Below are positions 53,477 through 62,700 of a DNA stretch of 64,000 nucleotides, one piece after another. Location of the stretch: positions 620,001 through 684,000 of the forward strand of contig NZ_JBGKBE010000001.1 of NCBI RefSeq assembly GCF_041358175.1, in the 5' to 3' direction. The stretch's first letter is position 1. Each line of letters begins with the position of its first letter. The position numbers and the translations under genes were made by a program. The DNA is from Muriicola sp041358175. GTDB lineage: Bacteria > Bacteroidota > Bacteroidia > Flavobacteriales > Flavobacteriaceae. Below the pieces are notes generated by a model, which did not search any database, was not told where the DNA came from, and saw nothing but the letters and a program-made list of their open reading frames with translations.

Positions 53477-54652
53477 CTACCACCATTTCTTTTTTCCACT
53501 AATGGCCCAGAAAATATGCCTTCCCAGTGATTTGACAAATGGAATGGGATTTGGAGCCATCATGATATAGATATCCTCATACCACTTAGTTTCTTCATCT
53601 AGGAATTTAAAGATGAGCTGAGGTCTCCGTTTTTTAAAAAGGGATTCGAATATAGAATGTCCCAATTCATTATTTCTGTACAATATATTGAGCAGAAACA
53701 GGTCGTAGTACCAAAAGCGATTTTTCTTCTGAAAGTTTTCCAGAGAATTCCCGGTTTTGAGATATGCAATCAGTTCTTCAGTTTTTTTGGCAGTATTATT
53801 AAAGGTATATCCCGTACTAGGTTTGCTCCATCCACCTGCCGTTCCGATATGGAAAACCCTTTGGGTGTTGTGTTGTGTAAAATCATAGCAGGTCATTGGA
53901 ATACTTCCTTTTTCTTTTTCAATGATCCTGAAATCTGAACATTTAAATTCATTTACCATATATTCCTTAATAGCCCCTTCATATTCCTTATCCTCCAGAA
54001 GATGTGAAGAAAACATGGTGTATTCAACAAGTGCTTCTTTCTCACTGAACGGCAAGACATACATAAATCGTGTATTGCCCTTTTGTGCAACCGAAAAGTC
54101 CATAAATGTAGCCTGGTCGGAATTAAATACGGCTTGCTCCGTCTGAACAAACCAGCCTATAAAATGTTGTTGTAGGATAGGATATTTTGCATTTTCCCTG
54201 AAGTTGTCATAACTAAACCAACTGTTGAATATTTGTGCTGTACTGAAATTTTCCTGGTCCGTTTTAACCACAACCCTTCCATCTGAATTCTCTTCTATAT
54301 CTAATACCCTTGCCTGTGTAAAGGTGATGTTGGAATATGACTTTATTCGTGCTAAGTAATGCGAATAAAAATCTATCCCTTTGATCATCTTGTAAGAATA
54401 TGGTGCGATGTGGTACGACTCTTTGTGTTTTTTTCCTGCAAAGTAAATCTTCTTCCATTCCTTATGAATAAATTCATCAAATGGACCAGTTCCTTTTTCC
54501 CAAATACACCAGGTGCGATCGTTTCGGGTTTTATGGTCTTTATCTAATAGGAGAATTGATTTGTCTTTAAAGGCGGGGTCTTTTCCCAATCCATCTGCCA
54601 GCATAAGGCCGGCTGCCCCGGCTCCAATGATGATGAAGTCGTATTCTGTCAT
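53477..54652 (-). CDS. crtY: lycopene beta-cyclase
   Basis: 391 residues. An N-terminal FAD/NAD-binding site IIGAGAAGLMLADGL, the NDRTWCIWE block and the later GTAGGWSKPSTGYTF region mark the CrtY/LCYB flavoprotein family. It cyclises lycopene ends to beta-carotene, so the organism very likely makes yellow-orange carotenoids such as zeaxanthin. The other crt genes are not in the window. Confidence 0.92.
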   Translation of the reverse strand: MTEYDFIIIGAGAAGLMLADGLGKDPAFKDKSILLLDKDHKTRNDRTWCIWEKGTGPFDEFIHKEWKKIYFAGKKHKESYHIAPYSYKMIKGIDFYSHYLARIKSYSNITFTQARVLDIEENSDGRVVVKTDQENFSTAQIFNSWFSYDNFRENAKYPILQQHFIGWFVQTEQAVFNSDQATFMDFSVAQKGNTRFMYVLPFSEKEALVEYTMFSSHLLEDKEYEGAIKEYMVNEFKCSDFRIIEKEKGSIPMTCYDFTQHNTQRVFHIGTAGGWSKPSTGYTFNNTAKKTEELIAYLKTGNSLENFQKKNRFWYYDLFLLNILYRNNELGHSIFESLFKKRRPQLIFKFLDEETKWYEDIYIMMAPNPIPFVKSLGRHIFWAISGKKKWW

Positions 54653-54710
54653 AGATTACTGAAGAATTGCTAAGGTACGAATATTGGAAGTATTGATCTG
54701 GCCTCGATTA

Positions 54711-57002
54711 TTACAGGCGGTATCGCAATCCGGCAAAGGCACGGATTCCCTGGTTGGGCCCATAGACATAGGTAGGATCGAAGGTAAGGGCATAAGGGTT
54801 ATCAGGCGTGGCTACCACGTTTCCATTGGAGTCATATGTCACATTTTTATCAAATGGATCATTTGCTCTGGCGATTATAAACGGTGCACTTTTAGCAGGC
54901 GTCCAGTCGAGTATATTTTTAATGCCACCATATATCTCAAATCCCTTTAGTCCCGAGTAAGTGAATTGGATATTCTGAATACTCCAGCTAGGGGAATATT
55001 CACTCCGCGGATCCAACTCTCCCAGAAGGGGGAGACGCATGGGGCCATAGAGGTTGCCGGTATAATCCAGTGCCAGGTCGATGGATCTAATGTTGTATGA
55101 AACACTCCAGGTACCTGTAAATTGTTCGGTAAGGAGCTGCCTGGTTTTTATCCCGTTTTCAGTGCTGGTCACATCCATAAGTGTTCCTCCTACTAAAAAT
55201 TTTAGTCCGTTGGGTAGTGCCAGGTCGATATTCGCACTTATTCCCCTGGATATAGAATTACCATCGAGATTGTCATAAATGATCTGATCTGTATTCGTTT
55301 CGTAATCCGGGATGATCCTGTTTGTAAAATAAGTGTAAAACGCTGAGGTATCCAGATTGAGGTACAGTCCGTTAAAACTGTATATTTTTTTTGAATAATT
55401 CAGATTTACATTGTAAGATCGTTCAGGATCAAGCGCTTCGGCAATTACCACCTCTCTGGCACCGGTTAATGCCGCGTGGTCTTCGGTAAATAAATTAACT
55501 ACCCTGAATCCTGTACCGGCATTTAATCTGAACATATCAGAATCTGAAAGTTTCCATTTGTAGGCTAGCCTGGGGGTAAAAATAACGCCATGCCTTTGGT
55601 CGAAATCAAGTCTTGATCCTAATAGCAATGAATGATCTTCTCCAAGGCTTATCTGATCCTGTGCAAACAAGCTGGGAATCCATACCTTATCAGGCTCAGT
55701 CTGATTTACATTTGACGTGGCAGGAGTATTGTCATCGTAATAATTGTAACGAAGGGAGGTGCCTAATAGCAAGTCGTGTGATTTGAATGTCGGTCCCCAG
55801 GTAAGTTGACCAAATCCGATTCGCTGATCAGCCAGATATGTGGTAGTACCGTATACCGAATTCTGATTGTGATTCGTATAGGAGAAGGAGAGCATCAGGG
55901 GTTCATCAAACGGTAACTGGTATTTTCCCAGTACTTCCCATCTGTTGGTGTAGATACTTTCCCCATAGATCTGATCTCCTCCTCTGAACTCAGGGGTCCA
56001 CTGCATTTCACCTCCCCATCTATCTTCGTACAGGTACCTTCCCGCAAGGGAAAACATCCGTTGGTTAGAACGCTGGAAATTCCATTTTTGAAATAGGGAA
56101 ATCCGGTTTTGAAGGGTGACGTCTGTAAAATTGTCGTTATTGTTATCAATAGGGATGTTGTAATTGAAATAGTTTAATCCCAACAACAGGGTAGTCTTAT
56201 CTCCAAGGGCAATTTTAGAGCCTACATCCAGGTTGTATTCTCCCCAGCCGGTCATAAATCCATCTGCTTCCAGTTCAGGCGCTTCCGGAGGATGTTTTGT
56301 GATTACATTGATGAGTCCGCCTACCGCCTCACTTCCATATAGAGAAGAGGCGGGACCTTTAACTACTTCAACCTGGGAAATCAGGGAGTTAGGAATACCC
56401 GACAAGCCGTAAACGGTTCCCAGGCCACTGATAATGGGCATGCCGTCAATAAGGACTAAGGTATAAGGCCCTTCTAAACCATTGATGTGTATATCTCCGG
56501 TATTACATACATTGCAATTTACCTGAGGCCTTACCCCGTTGACATTGGCCAGGGCTTCAAAGACATTCGGGGTTGGATTTTTACTGAGAAAAGCGGGGGA
56601 ATAAACTTCTACAGGAACCGGACTTGCCAGTCGGCGCACCGGTTTTAAAGTGCCACTCACTACAATATCATCGAGATTTTCTACAGAGGGAATGAGTTCA
56701 ATATCGAGCTTGAGATTCTCGTTCTCTGATAAGATTACTTCTGTTCTAAACCCTTCAAAACCTATTGCTGAGGCCATGAGTTGATATTTTCCGGGCTGCA
56801 AATTCTCAAGTATATAAGTGCCATCCGCCGTACCTGAGGTCCCGATATTTGTATTTTTTAATCGAATATTTACAAAGGGAACAGGCTCATTCTCAGCGTA
56901 TATAGTACCGTAGATACTCGATTCCTGACTATGTCCCTGAAAATATATGCAGAGCAGAAAGGAAAAGAGGAACAAATACTTTGATGGCCAATGGTACCTC
57001 AT
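54711..57002 (-). CDS. TonB-dependent receptor, probable metal uptake, DtxR-controlled
   Basis: 763 residues: signal peptide (cleavage near GHSQE), CarboxypepD_reg-like domain (28-105), plug (about 120-225) and a barrel ending LRYRL. The plug has C163 and C166 in QVNCNVCNTGDIHINGLEGPY, a CxxC that could touch metal. Its promoter overlaps a palindrome shared with the divergent DtxR/MntR gene, and a ZIP transporter follows that regulator, so the ligand is most likely a transition metal or its chelate. Confidence 0.87.
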   Translation of the reverse strand: MRYHWPSKYLFLFSFLLCIYFQGHSQESSIYGTIYAENEPVPFVNIRLKNTNIGTSGTADGTYILENLQPGKYQLMASAIGFEGFRTEVILSENENLKLDIELIPSVENLDDIVVSGTLKPVRRLASPVPVEVYSPAFLSKNPTPNVFEALANVNGVRPQVNCNVCNTGDIHINGLEGPYTLVLIDGMPIISGLGTVYGLSGIPNSLISQVEVVKGPASSLYGSEAVGGLINVITKHPPEAPELEADGFMTGWGEYNLDVGSKIALGDKTTLLLGLNYFNYNIPIDNNNDNFTDVTLQNRISLFQKWNFQRSNQRMFSLAGRYLYEDRWGGEMQWTPEFRGGDQIYGESIYTNRWEVLGKYQLPFDEPLMLSFSYTNHNQNSVYGTTTYLADQRIGFGQLTWGPTFKSHDLLLGTSLRYNYYDDNTPATSNVNQTEPDKVWIPSLFAQDQISLGEDHSLLLGSRLDFDQRHGVIFTPRLAYKWKLSDSDMFRLNAGTGFRVVNLFTEDHAALTGAREVVIAEALDPERSYNVNLNYSKKIYSFNGLYLNLDTSAFYTYFTNRIIPDYETNTDQIIYDNLDGNSISRGISANIDLALPNGLKFLVGGTLMDVTSTENGIKTRQLLTEQFTGTWSVSYNIRSIDLALDYTGNLYGPMRLPLLGELDPRSEYSPSWSIQNIQFTYSGLKGFEIYGGIKNILDWTPAKSAPFIIARANDPFDKNVTYDSNGNVVATPDNPYALTFDPTYVYGPNQGIRAFAGLRYRL

Positions 57003-57009
57003 GGGAGTA

Positions 57010-57032
57010 TCTAAAATTTAGACAAATCTAAA
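57010..57032. promoter_or_regulatory. DtxR/MntR operator, two overlapping palindromes
   Basis: TCTAAA-a-TTTAGA (57010-57022) and TTTAGA-caaa-TCTAAA (57017-57032) share TTTAGA. The leftward -7 element TAGATTTG (57030-57023, perfect) of the TonB receptor lies inside the second palindrome, so binding would shut that gene off. The size and AT-rich sequence suit a DtxR-family dimer site. Confidence 0.7.
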
Positions 57033-57056
57033 AATATGTTTTTACAAATAAAAATG

Positions 57057-57064
57057 TATTTTTG
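57057..57064 (+). promoter_or_regulatory. -7 promoter element of the DtxR-family gene
   Basis: TATTTTTG, a perfect TAnnTTTG, 16 bases before the ATG at 57081. It rules out the longer in-frame start at 57036, which would lie upstream of the transcription start. Confidence 0.5.
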
Positions 57065-57080
57065 TTCGAGGACAAAAGAA

Positions 57081-57728
57081 ATGACCCAATCTGAAGAAAA
57101 TTACTTAAAGGCCATTTATCATCTTGGAAAATCCAAAACCGGGGTGATATCTACCAATGCAATTGCTGAAGAGATGCAGACCAAGCCTTCTTCAGTAACA
57201 GATATGGTAAAGAAATTGGCTGATAAGGGTCTGTTGAACTACAAGAGATACCAGGGTGTATCGCTTACCTCAGATGGAAAGCAGAAAGCCCTTTCCGTAA
57301 TTAGAAAGCACCGGCTGTGGGAAACATTTCTTGTGGAAAAACTGAATTTTAACTGGGATGAGGTACATGAGATCGCAGAACAGCTCGAGCATATCCAAAG
57401 TGAAAAACTGATCGATGAACTCGATCGATTTCTCGCTTTTCCCAAAGTAGATCCTCATGGAGATCCGATTCCTGACAAGAATGGAGAACTGGAACCACGC
57501 CAGTCTAAACTCCTGAGTAATCTGGACACCGACAGTAGTTGTATCTGTATAGGCGTGAAGGATTCTTCCTCATCCTTCTTGCGATATCTGGATAAGAACC
57601 AGATTGCTCTGGGAGATAAAATACGTATCCTGGAAAAGGAAGATTTTGACAATTCGGTACACGTACAAATAGGGAACCGGAAACTTCATCTTTCCCATGT
57701 GATAGCTTCTAATTTAATTGTCACTTAA
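57081..57728 (+). CDS. DtxR/MntR-family metal-dependent transcriptional repressor
   Basis: 215 residues from the ATG at 57081 (MTQSEENYLKAIYHLGK, the standard start). Winged helix (about 1-60), metal-binding dimerisation domain (RKHRLWETFLVEKL to QLEHIQSEKLIDELDRFL) and a C-terminal FeoA/SH3-like domain (about 145-215), so it is of the long three-domain type. It senses Mn2+ or Fe2+ and represses uptake. It faces the TonB receptor across a double palindrome and is followed 11 bases later by a ZIP transporter. Confidence 0.92.
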   Translation: MTQSEENYLKAIYHLGKSKTGVISTNAIAEEMQTKPSSVTDMVKKLADKGLLNYKRYQGVSLTSDGKQKALSVIRKHRLWETFLVEKLNFNWDEVHEIAEQLEHIQSEKLIDELDRFLAFPKVDPHGDPIPDKNGELEPRQSKLLSNLDTDSSCICIGVKDSSSSFLRYLDKNQIALGDKIRILEKEDFDNSVHVQIGNRKLHLSHVIASNLIVT

Positions 57729-57739
57729 CTGGAATTATA

Positions 57740-58555
57740 ATGGAACAGGTAATTTCTTATTTCGAATCAATTAATCCCGTTTTGGCTGCGTTCTATGCCA
57801 CTTTGTTTACCTGGGGGCTTACTGCCCTGGGGGCTTCCCTTGTTTTTTTATTTAAATCGATGAACAGGGCTCTTTTAGACGGAATGCTGGGATTCACCGG
57901 GGGTGTGATGGTCGCTGCAAGTTTCTGGAGTCTTCTGGCGCCCGGAATAGAAATGAGTCCCGGGGAAGGATTTGAAAAGGTCATTCCTGCAGCTGTAGGA
58001 TTTTTGTTAGGTGCGGCTTTTATATACGGACTCGATAAAATATTGCCTCATGTTCATATTAACTTTAAGAAACCGGAAGGGATTAAAACTCCCTGGCACA
58101 GGACGACCTTGCTCACCCTGGCAATAACCTTACATAATATTCCGGAAGGTTTGGCGGTTGGGGTATTATTCGGAGGAGTTGCAGCAGGATTTGAAGGTGC
58201 CAATATTGGCGGGGCAGTAGCTCTTGCTCTGGGGATTGGTCTTCAAAATTTCCCTGAAGGTTTTGCGGTTGCAATGCCCCTTCGAAGACAGGGCCTGAGC
58301 AGGTTTAAGAGTTTCGCCTACGGGCAGGCATCCGCCATTGTGGAGCCTATAGCTGCTGTTCTGGGAGCATGGGCTGTACTAACATTTCAACCGATATTAC
58401 CTTATGCCCTTTCCTTTGCCGCAGGCGCAATGATCTTTGTAGTTGTTGAGGAAGTGATCCCTGAAACTCAGCTCGACAAATACACCGATATCGCTACCAT
58501 GGGGTTTATAGGCGGTTTTATTATCATGATGGCTTTAGATGTTGGCCTCGGCTAA
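57740..58555 (+). CDS. ZIP-family divalent metal transporter (GufA-like)
   Basis: 271 residues with eight membrane segments. Metal-site motifs are HNIPEGLAVG (H132, N133, E136) and NFPEGFAVA (N170, E173), the arrangement of the GufA branch in which the second His is Asn. It moves Zn2+, Mn2+ or Fe2+ into the cytoplasm. It is co-transcribed with the DtxR-family repressor, suggesting Mn or Fe import controlled by that sensor. It converges on the CzcB gene with a 7-base gap. Confidence 0.92.
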   Translation: MEQVISYFESINPVLAAFYATLFTWGLTALGASLVFLFKSMNRALLDGMLGFTGGVMVAASFWSLLAPGIEMSPGEGFEKVIPAAVGFLLGAAFIYGLDKILPHVHINFKKPEGIKTPWHRTTLLTLAITLHNIPEGLAVGVLFGGVAAGFEGANIGGAVALALGIGLQNFPEGFAVAMPLRRQGLSRFKSFAYGQASAIVEPIAAVLGAWAVLTFQPILPYALSFAAGAMIFVVVEEVIPETQLDKYTDIATMGFIGGFIIMMALDVGLG

Positions 58556-58562
58556 CCCCTAG

Positions 58563-59702
58563 TTAAAATTCGGAAGCGATAAGCGAAAACGCCCCTTTCA
58601 CCAAAAAAGTAGCTTCTTTATCTTTTGCTGCGGTAAGTTCAACTGCCGAATAACCTTCGTGACGATACTCGCTTTCTACCCTTAGCTGCTCAAATACATA
58701 CTTGTCCTGATCCTCCGAAATCAATTTCAATGCATAAACTACATTGTCAATTTCAGCCAGAGCTTCGGTAGGTAATGCAGGTTTTTGTGCCTCAGAGGTT
58801 TCTATCTTAGCCTCCACGAACATCCCGGTAAGAAATCGATGGTCTTCTTCATCTTTTAAATGTGCGTGGACCCGTACTGTTCTGTTTTCCTCAATATGTG
58901 TGCCGATCAGATATACTTCAGCTCCAAAGTTGTCACTAGATGCCTCAGGGATAGTAAATACTATATTCTGCCCTATTTTTAAGGCCATGATGTCTTTTTC
59001 AAAAACCTGTAATTCGAGGTGGATATGGTCATTATCTGTGATTTCCAGAATTTCATCTGCCGGAGAGACATACATTCCTTTTGAAACATGCATCTTGGTT
59101 ACGCTGCCCGAAATAGGAGCATAAATGTTTAGAACCGACCTTATGTTTCCTGCTTCAACCTGGGAAATAGGAATATTGAGCATGATCAATTTTTGCCTCA
59201 GGCCATTGTAAAGGGCCAGTTTTCCTTTGTAATCGCTTTCTGCTTTCAGGAAATTCTTTTGCGAAGTGATGTTTTCTTCCATTAATTGTTTCTGGCGTTG
59301 AAATTCGGCCTGCAAAAATCCGAGTTGTTGTTTGGCTTCCAGATAATTCTGCTGGAGGGTAATAAACTCAGGATTTTCAAGTGTAAGCAATACTTGTCCT
59401 TTCTTAACCATATCTCCTATAAGCAAGGGCGTCTCTTTGATATACCCACCCATAAGAGCACTGACTACAGCTTTGTTCTGTGGAGGGACTTCAATCATAC
59501 CTGTTGCCTGTATAAGGGCAGGGAAAGGCTTGATCTCTATTTGGCCAAGTGCCATTTCTGAAGCCTGAAACTGTTCTTTTGAGACTGTGATAGTCAAATC
59601 TTCTTTTGTATCACTCGATTCTTTTTCCTCTGTATTATTTCTGCATGCGAACAGGAATAAAAGGATCAACAGGGGGGTAATTTTATATACTTTAAGTACC
59701 AT
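58563..59702 (-). CDS. CzcB/CusB-type heavy-metal efflux adaptor lipoprotein
   Basis: 379 residues. Lipoprotein signal ends LFLFAC; the core has VVSALMGGYIKETPLLIGDMVKKGQVLLTLENPEF, a coiled-coil hairpin (about 115-185) and YAPISGSVTKMHVSKGMYVSPADEI. It links the RND pump and outer-membrane channel, which are here one polypeptide encoded 9 bases upstream. A histidine-rich N-terminal domain as in some CusB proteins is not seen. Confidence 0.9.
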   Translation of the reverse strand: MVLKVYKITPLLILLFLFACRNNTEEKESSDTKEDLTITVSKEQFQASEMALGQIEIKPFPALIQATGMIEVPPQNKAVVSALMGGYIKETPLLIGDMVKKGQVLLTLENPEFITLQQNYLEAKQQLGFLQAEFQRQKQLMEENITSQKNFLKAESDYKGKLALYNGLRQKLIMLNIPISQVEAGNIRSVLNIYAPISGSVTKMHVSKGMYVSPADEILEITDNDHIHLELQVFEKDIMALKIGQNIVFTIPEASSDNFGAEVYLIGTHIEENRTVRVHAHLKDEEDHRFLTGMFVEAKIETSEAQKPALPTEALAEIDNVVYALKLISEDQDKYVFEQLRVESEYRHEGYSAVELTAAKDKEATFLVKGAFSLIASEF

Positions 59703-59711
59703 AGTCTTGAA

Positions 59712-62700
59712 TTATAGGGTTAAATAATTGATCTCGATGATGGTTTGATTATACTCATTAAGGCTATCGAGATAGTTAATCATTATTTCATATGCGTTTT
59801 CGATACTTTGTATGTATTGGAAAAAATCGATCTCCCCGCTTCTGTAGCTTTTCGAAGCGGTTTTAAGAATTTCTTCTGAAAGGGCCTTACCCTCCTCTTC
59901 GTAATACAATAAAGCTTTTTTGTTCTGATTAAAATTTCCCTGCAGTACTTTTAAACGGGTACTCAACTGAAGCTCGTATTCCCTGCTCTGTGCAGCGAAA
60001 GCCTCCTTTTCAAGAGTTGAAGCTTTTATTTTTGAGGCCTGTCCGCCAAATAATAAAGGTATTTTCAATCCGATGAGATACCCGGTAAGATTATCATCCA
60101 GGGTGGCGTTTGAACCCTGAAAATACGTCAGGCCAATATCCGGCAATAGCTTTTGCCGCTCCAATCGATTTTCTGCTTTTAAAAGCTGAGCCTTATCGCG
60201 GTAGAATGCCAGTTCTGGCAGTTCTTCCAGGCTTGGATTTGCAAGTATCATTTTCTTTTCGGGTTCTTCCAGGATAAGTACACTGTCTGGTATTTGAAGG
60301 GTCTGTTGCAACCTTCTATAGGCTTGCCTGACATCTTCTTCAGCCTTGTTCTTCCGTATGATGATCTGTCGTTGTTTGGCTGTTGCCGTCACCTTTTCAA
60401 GGTAATTAGTTTCTCCTAGTTCAAAACGTCGTTTAGCCGCATAGCCAAAATCCCTGTACAAGCTATCGAGTTGATCGTAAATGATTTCCTTTTGTCTTTT
60501 GATCTGATAATCATAATAGGCCTTGGTAAGATCCCGGATGACCTTTTTCCTCCCAATTTCATAGGAATCCTGTTCTAGGTTAAAGGCCCTGTTTCTGACA
60601 TTTCTTTGAGCTCCGTAAACCGTGGGAAATTGAAAATCCTGTTTAATTCCAAAGACGTCAATAGGGAAACCATTTTCTGCTATATTATTTTGATCGTAAG
60701 AATAATAGATCTCGGTTTTATCAAAACTAAAGGCAGTGCCTCTTAGTGCCTCAGACTTTTCAAGTTGCAGAAAGGAAGCCTGCAGACCTGCATTGTTCTC
60801 CAGGGCAAGCGGGATTAAACTTTCCAAATTCATGGGGCTCGACTGCCCATGACCGTTGAATGCCATTAAAACAAAAATTAACCCCAGGAATTTTGAAGCA
60901 GATACTTTGCCATTTTTCTTCCCCTTTGTTTTAACTCTGCTGTAAATTGAATACAAGACAGGGAGGACCACCAGGGTGAGCAGGGTAGCAGAAACAAGTC
61001 CGCCAATTACAACGGTAGCCAGAGGTCTTTGAACTTCAGCCCCCGCATTGGTAGAGATGGCCATAGGCAAGAATCCAAGAGCAGCGGCAGAAGCAGTAAG
61101 CAACACAGGACGGAGCCTGTCTTTTGTTCCTTGTTTTATTAGTGTTTCCATATCCCTGAAATCTTGATTTTTTAATTCTTTAAAATGTTCGATCAGGACT
61201 ATTCCATTTAGGACGGCAATACCGAAGAGGGCAATAAAACCGATTCCTGCTGAAATACTGAAAGGCATATCCCTGAGCCATAACAAAAAGACGCCCCCTA
61301 TGGCCGCCAGCGGAATCGCAGAATAGATCAACAGGGCTTCTTTGAAAGATCGAAAAGTAAAGTAGAGCAGGATAAAAATCAGCATTAGAGCAATGGGGAC
61401 TGCCACTAATAGTCGAGCCTTGGCACTTTGTAAATTCTCAAATTGACCCCCATAACTGATGGTATACCCTACCGGTAGAGATATATTTGTTTCTATCAAT
61501 TCCCGAACATCATCCACTACAGATTGCAGGTCGCGGTTCCTTACGTTGATCCCTACTACAATCCTTCGCTGACTATTGTCTCTTGAGATTTTCGCTGCTT
61601 CCTTCTGATAAGAAATATCGGCTAGCTGAGAAAGGGGGATTTTCCCTCCATTGGGAAGATCCACATATAGGTTCCGCAGGTCTTCAATCCCACTTCTTTG
61701 CTCCTGCCTGAGACGAACTACCAAATCAAATTTCTTTTCCCCTTCAAATACACTGCCAACGATATTGCCTGAGAAACCCGTGGAGATCATTTTATTCAAA
61801 TCGTCAATATTCAGGCCGAAACGGGCTATTTTCGAACGGTCGTAGGCAACATTCATTTGAGGGAGTCCGGCGATCTTTTCCACAGTGATGTCGGCCGCGC
61901 CTTCAACGTCAGAGATAAGGGATTTGATCTCTTCTCCCTTTTTACTGAGCACGTTGAGGTCTTCACCAAATATTTTAATGGCAATATCGGCCCTAACCCC
62001 GGTGATCAGTTCATTAAAACGCATTTCAATAGGCTGGGTAAATTCGATCTGCATCCCAGGGATGATAGACAAGGCTTCTTTAAACTTTTCCGCCAGTTCA
62101 TCCTTGGTTTTTGCAACTTTCCAGGTACGGATAGGATGAAGGACGATGATCACATCACTTTCTTCCATTGACATTGGATCTGTGGGCACCTCTGCGGCTC
62201 CAATACGTGTTACTACTTGTTTTACTTCGGAAAATTGTTCGAGTAAAATCTTTTCTATGCGGGTGGTGATTTCCACAGTCTCACTTAAGGAAGTCCCGGT
62301 TTTAAGAACAGGCTGAATCACAAAATCTCCTTCGTCTAAAGTGGGCACAAATTCAGCACCCATCCTGGAAAAAAGAAATACGGTCAATATCAACAGTCCG
62401 ACTGCAATACTCAGGACAAGTTTTTTCTTTTGAAGGGCCCAGTGCAGAACCGGGTTATAATAGGACTGCAAGCTATCCATGAGGCGGGTGGAAATATTTT
62501 TTTTACTTGCCTTTGAGGGTTTCAGAAACAAAGAAGACACTACGGGGACATAAGTAAGACACAGGATAATGGCTCCAATGAGGGCGAAGCTAAAGGTGAG
62601 TGCCATCGGTTTAAACATCTTACCTTCCACTCCGCTTAAAGAAAGGATAGGGATAAAGACGATCAGAATGATCAATTGACCGAAAATAGCAGAATTCATC

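Noticed and set aside
53657..54547. Long antisense frames inside crtY and many other genes
   Set aside because: They overlap well-supported genes on the other strand, lack recognisable domains and have no promoter; shadows of real coding sequence.
60830..60940. Junction of CzcA and channel domain as a frameshift or missing stop
   Set aside because: The frame is continuous with an orderly linker and fused proteins of this kind are recalled from other Bacteroidota; reported as a fusion instead.
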